Assembly: GCA_039025235.1 (NCBI GenBank)
Contig: JBCCOS010000003.1
Coordinates: forward strand, 62,001-126,000
Length of the DNA: 64,000 bases
Source of the DNA: MED-G105 sp039025235
GTDB lineage: Bacteria > Pseudomonadota > Alphaproteobacteria > Caulobacterales > Parvularculaceae
Direction: 5' to 3'
Part shown: one piece after another, positions 17,969-27,140 of the stretch
How positions within the stretch are numbered: the stretch's first letter is position 1
Layout: each line of letters begins with the position of its first letter
Made by a program: the position numbers and the translations under genes
The notes under the pieces: model-generated
Seen by the model: the letters and a program-made list of their open reading frames with translations, nothing else
Database searches by the model: none
What the model was told of the DNA's origin: nothing

Positions 17969-18486
17969 TCAAACTCCGTTGCAATTGGCCCGTCAAAGGC
18001 TTTTGCATCATATCGCATCTAGCGCGGCTCTCACCGCTTTAAAATACCTTATCAAACCAAACGTTGGCAAAACGCCTGCTTTTTGGCTTTGGGCTACCGC
18101 TTGTTACTGAGTAACGTGCGAAGTAAAATCAACTCACCGTCAACCAACCAAAATGGCCGAAGACATCAAATCCGGCATTTGACCGGCATTTAAGATGTAA
18201 GCTTCGAAAAAGACGGGCCGCAGTAAAAAGATAACTGCGATCACCGTCATCTGCCCGTTCAGAAGTTCACATCCTGCACAACACGCTATGTTTTGTGCTG
18301 ACCTAAGACATTGGCCCATTCATAGGATGACCCATTGCTTATCTTGCCCTAGATCGTCACGACATACCCCCCAAACAACCCGCGGTCCAGACGTGTTATG
18401 CGCTTTTGCGAAGAATATCCGTGCCAAAGTCTCATGTATTTGTTCCGCATTTTATTCTCACCGCTAATCCTTGTGGCCGAACCGCA
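17969..18486. other. intergenic spacer upstream of infB
   Basis: 518 bp between ylxR and infB, normally nearly contiguous in related genomes. It contains an 11-bp tandem duplication (CCGGCATTTGA/CCGGCATTTAA at 18172-18193) and no credible gene. It may hold an infB promoter; none is clear enough to place. Confidence 0.45.
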
Positions 18487-19101
18487 CTAAAGGCCGCGGC
18501 AGGCGGTTAGTCGCTTGACATCCGTCAGAAGGCCGATCGCCGATGGTAATAACGCGATGACTTGCACGCCGTTCAAGCCGATAGCCCCGGAAATTTCTGA
18601 TGTTTCGAGAAGCGAGGACACATTTATCTCTGCTGCGCTTGCGGCCCTGATGAGTTCGCGGGTTGTTCTTTCACTCGTGTCAGGGCTGAAGAATATCAGG
18701 TCATGAGACTTACTTTTTGTATCGGTCCTCGTCCCGTGTTTCGCAAGCAGCTTCAACGTTGCCTCGCTACCAATTGTCATTCGACCGCTGCGCCTGGCGA
18801 GCCCAAGCGCTGCAAGAACACGCTGGCGTAGGGCTTTTTCTATGCCATCGGCAAAGGCTTGCGGTGTTTGACCTGGTTTGTGCAAGACGTCCGACTTGAG
18901 GCTGCGGGCAAAAAGTCCCTTCGTTACGGCCTTGATCAGTGCATCTCGTTTAGGATCGCACCATACGCCGCGGCCTGGAAGCTTTCCGGCAAGGTCAGGG
19001 ATTAAATTGCCATCCGGTCCTATCACGAAGCGGATCAGCGTCGCGCCGGGTGATTGTTGTCCGGACGCGATGCATGTGCGAAGGCGGTCATGGTCTTTCA
19101 A
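18487..19101 (-). CDS. YlxR-type RNA-binding protein (DUF448) fused to an L7Ae-like domain
   Basis: 204 aa. N-terminal DUF448/YlxR fold (DRLRTCIASGQQSPGATLIR, GKLPGRGVWCDPKRDAL) followed from about residue 95 by an L7Ae-like segment (ALGLARRSGRMTIGSEATLK). This two-part architecture is usual in alphaproteobacteria, always between nusA and infB. It is thought to bind RNA and to be linked with transcription-translation factors; the precise function remains poorly defined. It lies 28 bp downstream of nusA, so the two are co-transcribed. Confidence 0.93.
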   Translation of the reverse strand: MKDHDRLRTCIASGQQSPGATLIRFVIGPDGNLIPDLAGKLPGRGVWCDPKRDALIKAVTKGLFARSLKSDVLHKPGQTPQAFADGIEKALRQRVLAALGLARRSGRMTIGSEATLKLLAKHGTRTDTKSKSHDLIFFSPDTSERTTRELIRAASAAEINVSSLLETSEISGAIGLNGVQVIALLPSAIGLLTDVKRLTACRGL

Positions 19102-19129
19102 GAATAAACCTCGACAAAGCGGCCGACGG

Positions 19130-20815
19130 TTACGCCGTCGGCATCTGCGTTGTTGCGGCTAAGATTTCACCAGTCGGTTCGTTAGCCTCTGCGTCATCCT
19201 CACTGTTTTCGTCGCTGTCGTCCTCAAGTTCAGCAGCGGCATCAGCTCGCATCTGATCAAGGTCTTCCTGGCTAATCCAACCGGCGGCGACGCGCGCGCG
19301 CATAATCATATCCTCTGCGTCATCAGCGCTGATCCCAAAGCTTTCAAGAATACCGTCATAATGCTTTTTCTCGCCATCGACTCGTTCGGTCCAGCCGGTC
19401 AGGTCATCAGTGGCACATCCAGCAAGGTCTTCAATCGTTTTGACATCGTTTTCGCCAAGCGTAACAAGCATTTTAAGATCAAGGCCGTCATGCGCACTAA
19501 GCGCTTCGTCGACGCCAAGATCACGGCGTTTTTGATCGAGAATTTTTGCTTGTTCTTCGAGCCATTCATTGGCTCTCGCCTGCAGTTCTGCCGCTGTCTC
19601 TTCGTCCAGACCTTCAATTTCTGTAATCTCATCAACGTCCACATAGGCAATTTCTTCAATCTTTGCGAAACCTTCTGAGACCAGAAGCCCAGCCATGATG
19701 TCGTCAACATCGAGCGCTTCCATAAAGAGCTCAGAGCGCAGACGGAATTCTTCCTGGCGCTTTTTGCTCTCTTCTTCTTCCGTCATGATATCGATTTCGA
19801 ACCCTGACAATTGCGAGGCAAGGCGTACGTTCTGACCGCGCCGTCCAATGGCGAGAGAGAGCTGCTCGTCTGGGACGACGACCTCAATGCGCTCTAAATC
19901 TTCATCCAGCACAACCTTTGCCACTTCTGCCGGCGCGAGCGCGTTAACAACGAATGTTGCCTGATCTTCTGACCACGGCACGATATCAATTTTTTCTCCG
20001 CCTAATTCATTGACAACCGCTTGGACGCGGCTGCCACGCATGCCAACACAAGCACCGACGGGATCGATTGCATTATCGTTGGAATGAACCCCAATTTTTG
20101 CGCGGCTACCGGGGTCGCGCGCCACAGCTTTAATGTCGATGACGCCGTCGTATACTTCTGGCACTTCTTGCTCGAATAGCTTTGCCATGAATTGTGGGTG
20201 CGAGCGGGATAGAAAAATCTGCGGACCCCGAGCCTCCCGGCGAACATCCATAATATAGGCGCGAACGCGGTCGCCATTGCGATAGTTCTCGCGTGGCAAT
20301 TGTTGGTCACGACGAACAACCGCTTCGGCACGACCGAGGTCAACAATCACATGGCCGTACTCAACGCGCTTAATGATGCCATTGGCGATTTCGCCAATGC
20401 GGTCTTTATAATCCTCATATTGGCGATCACGTTCCGCATCACGTACTTTTTGGGTAATCACTTGTTTTGCGGCCATTGCTGCCATCCGGCCAAACTCAAT
20501 GGGCGGCAGCGGCTCAGAGAGAAAGTCACCGACACTCGCTTCAGGGTTTTTGGCCCGCGCATGGTCGAGATGAATTTCCACCGCGTCATTTTCAATTTCG
20601 TCGACCACTTCAAGGAGCCGCCATAGGCGCTGTTCACCCGTTGTTGGATTAATTTCGGCTTTGATCAGCGTTTCATGGCCATAGCGTGATCGCGCGGCTC
20701 GGGCGAGTGCGTCTTCTAACGCTTCAATGACCAAGGACTTATCAATGGATTTTTCGCGGGCAACCGCTTCGGCAATTTGGATGAGTTCGCGTTTATTGGC
20801 ACTAACGGCATTCAT
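19130..20815 (-). CDS. nusA: transcription termination/antitermination factor NusA
   Basis: RNA polymerase-associated factor modulating pausing, termination and antitermination. 561 aa in canonical order: N-terminal RNAP-binding domain (ELIQIAEAVAREKSIDK), S1 domain (IANGIIKRVEYGHVIVDLG), KH1/KH2 (DPVGACVGMRGSRVQAVVNE, LAIGRRGQNVRLASQL), then two helix-hairpin acidic repeats (about 360-520) and an Asp/Glu-rich tail. The two C-terminal repeats are as in proteobacterial NusA. It starts 15 bp after rimP on the minus strand. Confidence 0.98.
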   Translation of the reverse strand: MNAVSANKRELIQIAEAVAREKSIDKSLVIEALEDALARAARSRYGHETLIKAEINPTTGEQRLWRLLEVVDEIENDAVEIHLDHARAKNPEASVGDFLSEPLPPIEFGRMAAMAAKQVITQKVRDAERDRQYEDYKDRIGEIANGIIKRVEYGHVIVDLGRAEAVVRRDQQLPRENYRNGDRVRAYIMDVRREARGPQIFLSRSHPQFMAKLFEQEVPEVYDGVIDIKAVARDPGSRAKIGVHSNDNAIDPVGACVGMRGSRVQAVVNELGGEKIDIVPWSEDQATFVVNALAPAEVAKVVLDEDLERIEVVVPDEQLSLAIGRRGQNVRLASQLSGFEIDIMTEEEESKKRQEEFRLRSELFMEALDVDDIMAGLLVSEGFAKIEEIAYVDVDEITEIEGLDEETAAELQARANEWLEEQAKILDQKRRDLGVDEALSAHDGLDLKMLVTLGENDVKTIEDLAGCATDDLTGWTERVDGEKKHYDGILESFGISADDAEDMIMRARVAAGWISQEDLDQMRADAAAELEDDSDENSEDDAEANEPTGEILAATTQMPTA

Positions 20816-20830
20816 GATCAGTCCTTCGCG

Positions 20831-21361
20831 TTATGAATCAATTTCTTCGGTATTTAAGTCGGTCTGCTGTTGTTGCGCTTTCGCAGCCTTGAGACTGTCG
20901 CGAATAAGCGCATCCGCCAGGGTCAGTTTTGCATCGGCCACCCACGCATAGGGGATCAGCGCTGTGTCGTCTTCGCCTTCAATATCAAGGCGAATATTAT
21001 CGTCTTCAACACCGGCAAGAACGCCTTGAAACCTTTTTCTGCCTTCAACCAGACGATCGAGTTCAAGCTTTGCGGCATAGCCTTGCCAATCATGGAAGTC
21101 TTTAAATCGCGTCAGTGGACGATCGATCCCAGGTGACGAGACCTCCAGGTCGTACGCACCCTCAATCGGGTCGTTCTGTTCAAGTAAGGCAGAGAGTGCG
21201 CGGGAAAGCGACGCACAGTCCTCTGCGGTCATTGTTTTATCGGGACGTTCTGCCATCACTTGAAGTGTTTTCTTTTTCGCCCCCGTTATTCGTACACGCA
21301 CAAGTTCAAACCCTTCGGCGTCAACCGTAGGATTGATGAGATCGACAAGGCGACTATTCAT
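20831..21361 (-). CDS. rimP: ribosome maturation factor RimP
   Basis: 30S assembly factor. About 176 aa from the ATG at 21361; a GTG at 21385 would add eight residues. Motifs: LVDLINPTVDAEGFELVRVR at the N-terminus, TAEDCASLSRALSALLEQND, and the hallmark YDLEVSSPGIDRPLTRFKDF. First gene of the rimP-nusA-ylxR(-infB) operon. A strong terminator lies about 100 bp upstream, insulating the operon from the glycosyltransferase gene. Confidence 0.95.
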   Translation of the reverse strand: MNSRLVDLINPTVDAEGFELVRVRITGAKKKTLQVMAERPDKTMTAEDCASLSRALSALLEQNDPIEGAYDLEVSSPGIDRPLTRFKDFHDWQGYAAKLELDRLVEGRKRFQGVLAGVEDDNIRLDIEGEDDTALIPYAWVADAKLTLADALIRDSLKAAKAQQQQTDLNTEEIDS

Positions 21362-21459
21362 TATTGTGCCGTTTTTTTGTGACACTCAAAACTTTCTGCC
21401 GTTTTTTGGGACGGACTTTTCAAACGTGTCGCTTTTTTAATTACCCAAAATTTGAGAAT

Positions 21460-21487
21460 AAAAAAACGGGCCCTTGCGAGGCCCGTC
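21460..21487 (-). terminator. rho-independent terminator upstream of rimP
   Basis: On the minus strand, a perfect 7-bp stem ACGGGCC/GGCCCGT with a 7-nt loop is followed by a run of Ts (plus-strand As at 21460-21466). It would end transcripts of the glycosyltransferase gene before rimP. Confidence 0.88.
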
Positions 21488-21679
21488 GCCATTCGACAAC
21501 GATTTTCTTTGTAAATAGGGCTTCAAATTAGATTTGTCACTAGTAAATTGCTCAAAAATCGCTTGAGCACCTCGCTTCTTTTTGAGTTTTGCCAATTTGA
21601 CGTCGAAATGCTTGGAGAATGACAAAGCGGCGTGCCTATTGCTTTTTTCTCTATTGGGTGAGTGCGGTGCGTCAGTTTT

Positions 21680-22864
21680 CTAGCTGAGACTTTTGGAAAT
21701 TCCTTTACGCATTTCTTGGCGTTCAACCGACAGACCCTTGAGCTGGAAGTGCTTTAGCAATTCGCAGATGTGAAAAATGCCGCGGCCAAGCTGCCATCCG
21801 ATATTTGCAAAAAGCGGCCCGAACGGCCCCAGCCTTTTTCGGAAGTATCGTTCTCTTGATGCTTGAAAATGCTCGGCTGGGCTTTTTTCTGCTCGTGCCG
21901 CTGCACCGTGCAATGGAGCCAAATCCTTGTTGTCTGGAGAACAGACTTGTTTGGTTTTATTGGTTGTTTTCTCAAAAGCCGTTGGTTTTTTCATTAGGAA
22001 CGGGGATTTGTTCCTTAAGGAAAGAGCAGCAACGCTGACGGTTGCTGAAGGATCGCAAAGAACAGTGAACCCTTTTTTGCGCACCGTGCGGCAATAGTCA
22101 GCGTCTTCGAAATACATATAATATTGTTCATCCAAAGGCCCGGCTGCTGTGATGGCTTTTCGGCGAATAAGAGCACAAGCGAACCGAACCCAATTGGCCC
22201 GTGTGGCGCGTTTTCCGATTGCCTTGGCGGCTGATAGGGCTGGAATTTGTGCCGCTTCAGCAAACTCACTCATCGGCGACAGTCCATGGAAGGCAAAAGC
22301 GTTCGATGCGTCACTCTTTTGGTTCTGCTGTCTCGTGCCTTGGTCGGATGGTCTTTCTGAATTGCGGGCTGCGATGCGCGCGCCAATGACACCGGCTTTG
22401 GGATTTGCTTTGGCCGTGCGTAGCAATTGGTTGAGGGTACCGGGGTGGACCTCGGCGCCAGTTGCCACAATCATGTTGAATGGCGCATCGAAAAAAGAGA
22501 GACCATAGTTAATGCCGCCCGCAAAACCTCTGTTTGTAGCTGATCGGATCAAACTCACCCGCAATTTCCAGCTAGCGCCCTCGCCATAGGCGTCACTCAG
22601 ATATCGTGCGATTTCTTCCGCCGATCCATCGTTTGAGTGATTATCGACGATAACGATGCGGGCGTTGGCGCGTTCGAGTTGTGGACCGAGCGATTCAAGG
22701 CTTCGTTTTAAATGTGCCGGCGCTCGATGATGAACAAGCACGACACCGACGAACGCTTTGACCATTGGCCCAAGAGAGAGGCCCTCATGTTCAATGCTCT
22801 GTCCCAGTTGGGCACGGTTTTGCCGTGCCGCTTCAATGAGGGGTGTTAATTTCATTGACTTCAT
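21680..22864 (-). CDS. family 2 glycosyltransferase (rhamnosyltransferase-like)
   Basis: 394 aa. GT-A fold of family GT2: AFVGVVLVHHRAPAHLKRSL (nucleotide-binding start), IVIVDNHSNDGSAEEI, ATNRGFAGGINYGLSFF, and acceptor-side YYMYFEDADYCRTVRKKGF, which matches WbbL-like rhamnosyltransferases. It probably adds a sugar to a lipopolysaccharide or exopolysaccharide; donor and acceptor cannot be inferred. An insertion of about 45 residues (near 290-335, rich in Lys, Ala and Pro) lies after the catalytic region. No sugar-synthesis genes lie alongside, so it is an orphan glycosyltransferase. Transcription ends at the terminator near 21470. Confidence 0.85.
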   Translation of the reverse strand: MKSMKLTPLIEAARQNRAQLGQSIEHEGLSLGPMVKAFVGVVLVHHRAPAHLKRSLESLGPQLERANARIVIVDNHSNDGSAEEIARYLSDAYGEGASWKLRVSLIRSATNRGFAGGINYGLSFFDAPFNMIVATGAEVHPGTLNQLLRTAKANPKAGVIGARIAARNSERPSDQGTRQQNQKSDASNAFAFHGLSPMSEFAEAAQIPALSAAKAIGKRATRANWVRFACALIRRKAITAAGPLDEQYYMYFEDADYCRTVRKKGFTVLCDPSATVSVAALSLRNKSPFLMKKPTAFEKTTNKTKQVCSPDNKDLAPLHGAAARAEKSPAEHFQASRERYFRKRLGPFGPLFANIGWQLGRGIFHICELLKHFQLKGLSVERQEMRKGISKSLS

Positions 22865-23055
22865 CTACTCATATGATGACGACGTTGATTGTCCTTTTAC
22901 ACTGGCTTTCGCGCTTTTTTCTTCAGCAACCGCCGTCCTTTTTTCGCGGGGCCTCGGTTTGACCAAACTGACAACCATTCGGACAATTTGGACCTTAGAT
23001 TTCAACCAGCGATTTTTGTGACCCAAGTCCCATCTACGAAATAGCGCACTGCCAG

Positions 23056-24573
23056 TCATCGTCGATGCAAGTTCAAGGCCTCTTGTCCGAAGGAAGAATC
23101 GGGTGGCCGTTCCGATGACCTGCTGTCCGATGAGTGGAGGCTTTCGCTTGCTGGGTTCGAGGGCAGCAATGGATGGCTTGCCTGGATCCCTTCTGGCTGG
23201 TGAGGCAGGGCAAAATGCGCATCAAGAAAAGAGAGAAAAGCAGGCCAATCCTCTTCGGTGACGCCATGGGTGCCAGGGCGTATCCAAAACGCAATGTCAT
23301 CGTTCGGTCTAAAATCGTTGAGCCTCTTGCTCGTCAATCCAGCCATACCGTGAATTTCAAAGGCAGGATTAGCGCCACGCGCCGCCCGAAAGGCGCCATT
23401 GGGGTCTGACCAGACGTCACGCCTAGCATTACCGAGGAAAACCGGGCGCGGCGCCACCAAGGCCAAAAGGATGTGTTGATCGACAGAAAGGTCCTCTTCG
23501 CGGCCGGCAAACGCTGCATAAGCTGGCGCAAACCAGTGTGGGTAGTTCTTGGTAATCGATTTGATGCTCTCGCCTTTTTTACGTCGATTGAGCGATGCAC
23601 CGCCGGTGCCGGATTGGTGCGCAATAACGCCGCGAATGCGATCATCACGCACGGCGGCCAAGAGGGCTGCCTTGCCGTACCGCGAATGACCCCAGGCGAT
23701 GAAACCGTTTTGATCCAATGACGCCTCGGCTTCCAGAGCATCAATGGCCATCGAATAAACCAATGCCCAAGCGGCAATGGCGCCCCACCGTGTGCGCGGA
23801 TTATCATGGCCCAAGGCTAGGCGTTTTAGTTCTGCAAGACCGGCGCCATCATTATCGGGAACGACATCGAGCCCCTGAAACGTAGCGATGGCGTAGCCTG
23901 CATCAAGAATCATTTCGATGGGCGGCGTACAGATATAGCGCCCAAAGAAATACGTCGCGACTTTGGAAAACGGCCCGTTAAAGTCCTCTGCACCGTCGGG
24001 CCTTGCAACATCTGGGTGGGGCAGCGCTGCCCAGCGGGGACAAAAAGTCTCCATGAGGATAACGGGTGCTGGGGTTTTTCTTTGCTTTGGCGTGACGAGC
24101 GTCATGTGAAAGCCGCCTTCGTCTGATGCATCGCGCAGAGGAATAGTCTTGTCGCCGAAACGCACAGACCCCTTAAGCCGAAACTGGACGACGAGGCCTT
24201 TATCGTTGAATGCCGCTTCATCGAGCAGCTGGCGTTCTTCGACAGCTGTCGTGTGTTCAACCGGCGCAACACCATAAACCTGTTCGGCGAAGGCCGTGCG
24301 ATAGGCTGGGGCCATGTCCGTTCGCCAGTCGTCTAAGGTGGGCCGACCGTCCAAAAAGAGGGCTGGTGTGGCCACGGGGCCTTTTCCGTCAAGATCGGCC
24401 CATGCGATCGTGAGTTCGGTGCAGCCAAGCAAACCAACGCTGGCAAGCATGCTACTGGCGGCGATCATCCACAAACGGGCCACCCTAGTGACAGTGTTCG
24501 CTCTATCAAACGAGCTTTCGTTATTCAGAGTAATCTCCGGCGTTTCGTGACTGGGTTTCGCCTTAAATTCCAA
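23056..24573 (-). CDS. CE15-like glucuronoyl esterase / alpha-beta hydrolase, membrane-anchored
   Basis: 505 aa. A hydrophobic N-terminal segment (about residues 33-51, ending LASVGLLGC) could be a signal anchor or late lipobox. The body has the CE15 hallmarks: nucleophile motif AWGHSRYGKAALLAAV, GVIAHQSGTGGASLNRRKKG, PRPVFLGNARRDVWSDPNGA and catalytic His in RPGTHGVTEEDW. CE15 enzymes cleave ester bonds between glucuronic acid and lignin alcohols, but many bacterial members have uncertain natural substrates. An exported esterase acting on plant or algal polysaccharide is the likely role. The long Ser/Pro-rich C-terminal tail is not part of the fold. No other carbohydrate-active genes are adjacent. 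Confidence 0.75.
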   Translation of the reverse strand: MEFKAKPSHETPEITLNNESSFDRANTVTRVARLWMIAASSMLASVGLLGCTELTIAWADLDGKGPVATPALFLDGRPTLDDWRTDMAPAYRTAFAEQVYGVAPVEHTTAVEERQLLDEAAFNDKGLVVQFRLKGSVRFGDKTIPLRDASDEGGFHMTLVTPKQRKTPAPVILMETFCPRWAALPHPDVARPDGAEDFNGPFSKVATYFFGRYICTPPIEMILDAGYAIATFQGLDVVPDNDGAGLAELKRLALGHDNPRTRWGAIAAWALVYSMAIDALEAEASLDQNGFIAWGHSRYGKAALLAAVRDDRIRGVIAHQSGTGGASLNRRKKGESIKSITKNYPHWFAPAYAAFAGREEDLSVDQHILLALVAPRPVFLGNARRDVWSDPNGAFRAARGANPAFEIHGMAGLTSKRLNDFRPNDDIAFWIRPGTHGVTEEDWPAFLSFLDAHFALPHQPEGIQASHPLLPSNPASESLHSSDSRSSERPPDSSFGQEALNLHRR

Positions 24574-24979
24574 AACCTATTCCCGTTTCTATGGTTTGCC
24601 GCCCGTCGCTTGTCATATGTTCTTCTGTCCTCGGGTTGTCGATTTTCGGTTAAGGAACAGAGGTTCCTTTTGCTGAGCACGGGCGCGGTGAAGCGATTGT
24701 TGATCCTTGCTGATTGAGTTTAGCCCGAAGAATTAGCGTTCGAAATACGCTCCACCATTGATACGTCTCGTCTCGTCGTGTCGGTTTTGATGTCTTCACG
24801 CCCTCCTTCCCTTCCTTGGCAATCCTTTGAGGCGTATGATCCAATATTGACTCTGATCAATTGTTACCCTTGATCGTCTGTTCAGCGTGTTAGCCAAAAC
24901 CCGCGGTGTGTGGTTTGTTCCGCCAGATCTATTATCCAACCCTATCAATCCGAAACATGACACAACGGAGACCTCTTCC
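24574..24979. other. divergent spacer, esterase / dodecin
   Basis: About 400 bp between divergent genes. No repeat or additional gene is evident. The dodecin ribosome-binding site (CGGAGACC) lies at its right edge. Confidence 0.4.
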
Positions 24980-25189
24980 ATGGCAAACGTCTATTCCATT
25001 TCCAAAATTGTCGGCACATCCACCAAGTCGATCGAAGACGCGATTGATAATGCGGTGACAACCGCCTCACAGTCGATCAAGAATCTTGATTGGTTCGAAG
25101 TCGTCGAAACACGCGGCTATATCGACAATAACAAAGTCGCCTATTATCAAGTTTCATTAGAATTGGGCTTTCGCTATCAAAAAGATTAG
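24980..25189 (+). CDS. dodecin, flavin-binding storage protein
   Basis: 69 aa, exactly dodecin size. These proteins form hollow dodecamers that bind riboflavin, FMN or FAD and buffer free flavin. Seen: MANVYSISKIVGTSTKSIED at the start, the flavin-stacking Trp in NLDWFEVVETRGYI, and YYQVSLELGFRYQKD at the end. The ATG at 24980 follows GGAGACC; the frame stays open upstream but without a matching N-terminus. Adjacent downstream is a flavin-dependent nitroreductase-type enzyme, a plausible but unproven partner. Confidence 0.92.
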   Translation: MANVYSISKIVGTSTKSIEDAIDNAVTTASQSIKNLDWFEVVETRGYIDNNKVAYYQVSLELGFRYQKD

Positions 25190-25357
25190 GTCGTACGAAA
25201 AAAACTTGGCCATGACGGGGTTCCACTTTTCTGGTCTTTCCCCGCTTTCGTTCGTCCCGTCCCGATGCCGCTGTTTTCCAGCCCGATCGATTTTAAGCCC
25301 AATAGGCTCAGAGTAAGAATTCGACAATGCCATCATCTTTAAGTTTGTAGGATCAAA

Positions 25358-25951
25358 ATGACTGACAAAATCATCAATGACGAAGCGCTTGATATTATCT
25401 TTCGTGAAGCTCGTACGCGTAATGGTTGGGAAGACCGGCCCGTGTCCCAGGCGCTGATCGAAGCCGTTTATGAGTTGATGAAATGGGGGCCAACCTCTGC
25501 AAATTGTTCCCCTGCGAGAATGGTTTTTGTCACCTCTGAAGAAGGGAAGGAGAAGTTGAAACCGTGCCTTCTTGAAGGGAATGTTGAGAAAACGATGTCC
25601 GCGCCCGCTTGCGTCATTATTGGCCATGATATGGCATTTTATGAACGCCTCCCGGCACTTTTTCCGCACACAGATGCAAAGAGCTGGTTTGTGGGCAATG
25701 ATGCGCTTATCGAGGAAACAGCCTTTCGCAATGGGACCTTGCAAGGGGCTTATTTGATGGTCGCCGCCCGGGCTTTGGGGCTTGATTGTGGGCCGATGTC
25801 GGGCTTCGACAAAGAAGGCGTGGACAAAGCGTTCTTTGCCGGGACGCAAGTGAAAAGTAATTTCCTTTGCAATATTGGATATGGTACGGATAAGGATCTT
25901 TTTCCGCGTAGCCCACGACTCGACTTCAAAGATGCTTGCCAGATTGTGTGA
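25358..25951 (+). CDS. malonic semialdehyde reductase-type nitroreductase (RutE/HadB-like)
   Basis: 197 aa FMN-dependent oxidoreductase. The sequence follows RutE closely: EARTRNGWEDRPVS, YELMKWGPTSANCSPARMVF, ERLPALFPHTDAKSWF, EETAFRNGTLQGAYLMVAAR, LGLDCGPMSGFDKEGVDKAF and NIGYGTDKDLFPRSPRLDF. In the Rut pathway RutE reduces malonic semialdehyde to 3-hydroxypropionate during pyrimidine breakdown, but the other rut genes are not seen here, so this may be a general housekeeping aldehyde or quinone reductase. It follows dodecin with about 170 bp between them. Confidence 0.9.
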   Translation: MTDKIINDEALDIIFREARTRNGWEDRPVSQALIEAVYELMKWGPTSANCSPARMVFVTSEEGKEKLKPCLLEGNVEKTMSAPACVIIGHDMAFYERLPALFPHTDAKSWFVGNDALIEETAFRNGTLQGAYLMVAARALGLDCGPMSGFDKEGVDKAFFAGTQVKSNFLCNIGYGTDKDLFPRSPRLDFKDACQIV

Positions 25952-25986
25952 CGTTTCCGGACTTGTTGCGCACCTTGTTTTTTGCA

Positions 25987-26910
25987 TCATCGCTCGCTCT
26001 TGGGGGAGCCCTCAAGGACGAGCGATTGAAAACGCTCCCATGGGAAGTGTTCGCCGGGGTCCGTCCGTCGCTTGGGATCAAGGCGGGCATGGCTCACCAC
26101 ATGCTTTAGGTTAGGGTATTTTGCCCAGGCATAACGCACGATGGCCGCTGTTGCTTCGATTTGCCAATCAGAAAAATGATCGGGCCCAGCCTTTAGAACA
26201 TTTTGGGCGTTTACAATTTCAATGCCAAGCGAGCGTCCATTCAGCCGTTTCGCGCCGTTACAGACGGCGGGGTGTGAACAATTGTTACGCACATGCCATG
26301 CGGCGCGACGCTCCGGCGCCGTGGCCCAAACATGGTTTTCATGCGCTGCTTCATTCTCGTCGGGCACAAGCCAATGATAGCTCGCCCGGCCCTCTTGCAT
26401 GACTGAAAATGCCCCAAGGGTTGAGGACCCCGCTGTAGCGTGAACGACAATAACGTCGACCGCGCTGAGAGTAGGGGGAGTGGCATCGCTATTTTGGTGC
26501 GTTTTGAGCAAATGCGAGACGGTTTTTCCGGTATGACCCGTATAACTTGAACCATGGTAGGGGCTTGGTCGATCTGATGTGCAGTGGACCCAAGGGGGCT
26601 TACCATTGGCCGTGCGCGCGATTGCCTGAGGCAACCATTTTTCATTTAAAGACTGTTCCAATGGGCGTTGTTCTGGGGGCAAATCGAACTGAAAATCCCG
26701 GGGGTCCCGTATCAGAGCCGGTCGCATTCCAACAGCATCGGAACGCGGCTCTAAGTCTTCGTTTTGTGGCGCCGGTGCTGCATTGGGCTTATCTTTACCC
26801 AATGGGCCTCTACTCGATGGGCCCCTACCCGATGGGCCCCGCCACCAAGCGCCAGGTCTTACGATAAAGTTTGTAACGTCGGTAAAAATCGAGGGTTTCT
26901 TGATAGCCAT
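25987..26910 (-). CDS. N-acetylmuramoyl-L-alanine amidase (AmpD-like, Amidase_2) with repeat-built N-terminus
   Basis: About 307 aa. The C-terminal 200 residues form an Amidase_2 zinc domain: VDVIVVHATAGSSTLGAFSV (first zinc His), SYHWLVPDENEAAHENHVWA, NNCSHPAVCNGAKRLNGRSL, GIEIVNAQN and VVSHARLDPKRRTDPGEHFP (His and Asp/His ligands). It cleaves the bond between muramic acid and the stem peptide during wall recycling or remodelling. No clear signal peptide follows the ATG at 26910. The first 70 or so residues are low-complexity: three RGPxG-type units (about 24-38) and a segment encoded by a repeat hairpin (about 47-66). The frame is open upstream to 27111, but that stretch is itself tandem-repetitive and is more likely the promoter region shared with tsaB. 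Confidence 0.85.
   Translation of the reverse strand: MAIKKPSIFTDVTNFIVRPGAWWRGPSGRGPSSRGPLGKDKPNAAPAPQNEDLEPRSDAVGMRPALIRDPRDFQFDLPPEQRPLEQSLNEKWLPQAIARTANGKPPWVHCTSDRPSPYHGSSYTGHTGKTVSHLLKTHQNSDATPPTLSAVDVIVVHATAGSSTLGAFSVMQEGRASYHWLVPDENEAAHENHVWATAPERRAAWHVRNNCSHPAVCNGAKRLNGRSLGIEIVNAQNVLKAGPDHFSDWQIEATAAIVRYAWAKYPNLKHVVSHARLDPKRRTDPGEHFPWERFQSLVLEGSPKSER
26714..26771 (+). repeat. RIME-like hairpin 1 unit inside the amidase coding region, copy 5
   Basis: AGAGCC (26714) pairs with GGCTCT (26747-26752), and the enclosed and following bases GCATCGGAACGCGGCTCT then AAGTCTTCGTTTTGTGGCG closely match the intergenic variant at 55882-55941 (GAATCGGAACGCTGCTCT, AAGTCCTTGTTTGGTCGCG). It lies in frame within the amidase gene and encodes roughly residues 47-66. 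A second hairpin, CATTGGG/CCCAATG, follows at 26781-26804. Confidence 0.65.
26796..26840. repeat. 15-bp in-frame tandem repeat in the amidase gene
   Basis: Three 15-bp units (TACCCAATGGGCCTC, TACTCGATGGGCCCC, TACCCGATGGGCCCC) encode repeated RGPxG-type residues on the minus strand. Confidence 0.9.
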
Positions 26911-26971
26911 AGGAGCGCTGATCCATTCTCCCCCACCTGTTTTAAATATCCGCTCTTTGAGTGCCCTCCCG

Positions 26972-27026
26972 CCCAGTAAATGCCTCCCAGTAAATGCCTC
27001 CCAGTAAATGCCCGCCCCATAAATGT
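26972..27026. repeat. 14-bp tandem repeat in the amidase-tsaB promoter region
   Basis: CCCAGTAAATGCCT at 26972, 26986 and 27000 (the last ending CC), with a degenerate fourth unit CGCCCCATAAATG to 27026. Lies between the divergent amidase and tsaB starts. Confidence 0.9.
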
Positions 27027-27140
27027 TCGCTCTATGAGGACCCGTCTCCTTAGAAATTGACCTTTTAATGATCGCCGGTGGCTCTTGTGCCTTCAGTTTG
27101 TTTCTTGCCAACTGGCTTACAGCGGTTCACATCTTGCACC

